A stretch of DNA of 42,477 nucleotides, taken from IMG/VR virus record IMGVR_UViG_3300031885_000041, positions 1-42,477 of that record; one strand, 5' to 3'. The translations under genes and the position numbers were made by a program. Below the pieces are notes generated by a model. The model did no database searches, had not been told where the DNA came from, and saw nothing but the letters and a program-made list of their open reading frames with translations. The stretch comes from a virus. Positions 42,475-42,477 of the stretch are shown piece by piece (the first letter of the stretch is position 1; each line of letters starts with the position of its first letter).

Positions 42475-42477
42475 TCC

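Overview
The window is one piece of the genome of a tailed double-stranded DNA phage (Caudoviricetes), probably a large one. Terminase large subunit, portal and a set of virion-like proteins sit beside a replication and recombination block of DNA polymerase III alpha, ssDNA-binding protein, RuvC, DnaJ, RecA and primase. All 37 genes are on the minus strand, tightly packed, often overlapping by 1 to 17 bases. Most have strong Shine-Dalgarno sequences, so the host is a bacterium; which one cannot be told. No tRNA, rRNA, CRISPR array or transposase was seen.

Layout in the direction of transcription (right to left). Bases 42474-31511 hold the replication, recombination and regulatory genes, ending in a small sigma-region-4-like HTH protein. 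Bases 31208-31510 are the only gap over 300 bases. It has candidate promoters and several inverted repeats and probably starts the next transcription unit. Bases 31207-13710 hold virion and packaging genes: a likely small terminase subunit, a CCA-adding-enzyme relative, a membrane protein, TerL, an intein-containing portal and many unrecognised proteins. A free-standing two-copy HNH gene (12815-13672) follows. Next comes a single 2768-residue gene (4512-12818), then five small genes. The last is a second CCA-adding-type protein fused to a metallopeptidase-like domain, which runs off the left edge.

The most unusual content is a set of multi-enzyme polypeptides marked by a recurring octapeptide, consensus [FI]-x-[LF]-S-K-R-A. 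It occurs nine times in five proteins: between domains in the two large proteins, near the N terminus of two proteins and near the C terminus of two others. The nine copies use all six Arg codons and all four Ala codons, so the peptide is conserved and not the DNA. I infer a processing site or sorting tag. The 2768-residue protein carries an ATP-dependent DNA ligase, a LigD/AEP-type polymerase-primase and a LigD-type 3'-phosphoesterase, which are the three catalytic parts of bacterial NHEJ LigD. They are in a permuted order and separated by ParB-like, ASCH-like and zinc-binding regions. A second recurring element, a roughly 30-residue helical hairpin, appears in at least six proteins of the virion block. 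The ssDNA-binding-protein gene has a 14-bp hairpin just after it whose loop is complementary over 13 nt to its own 5' leader.
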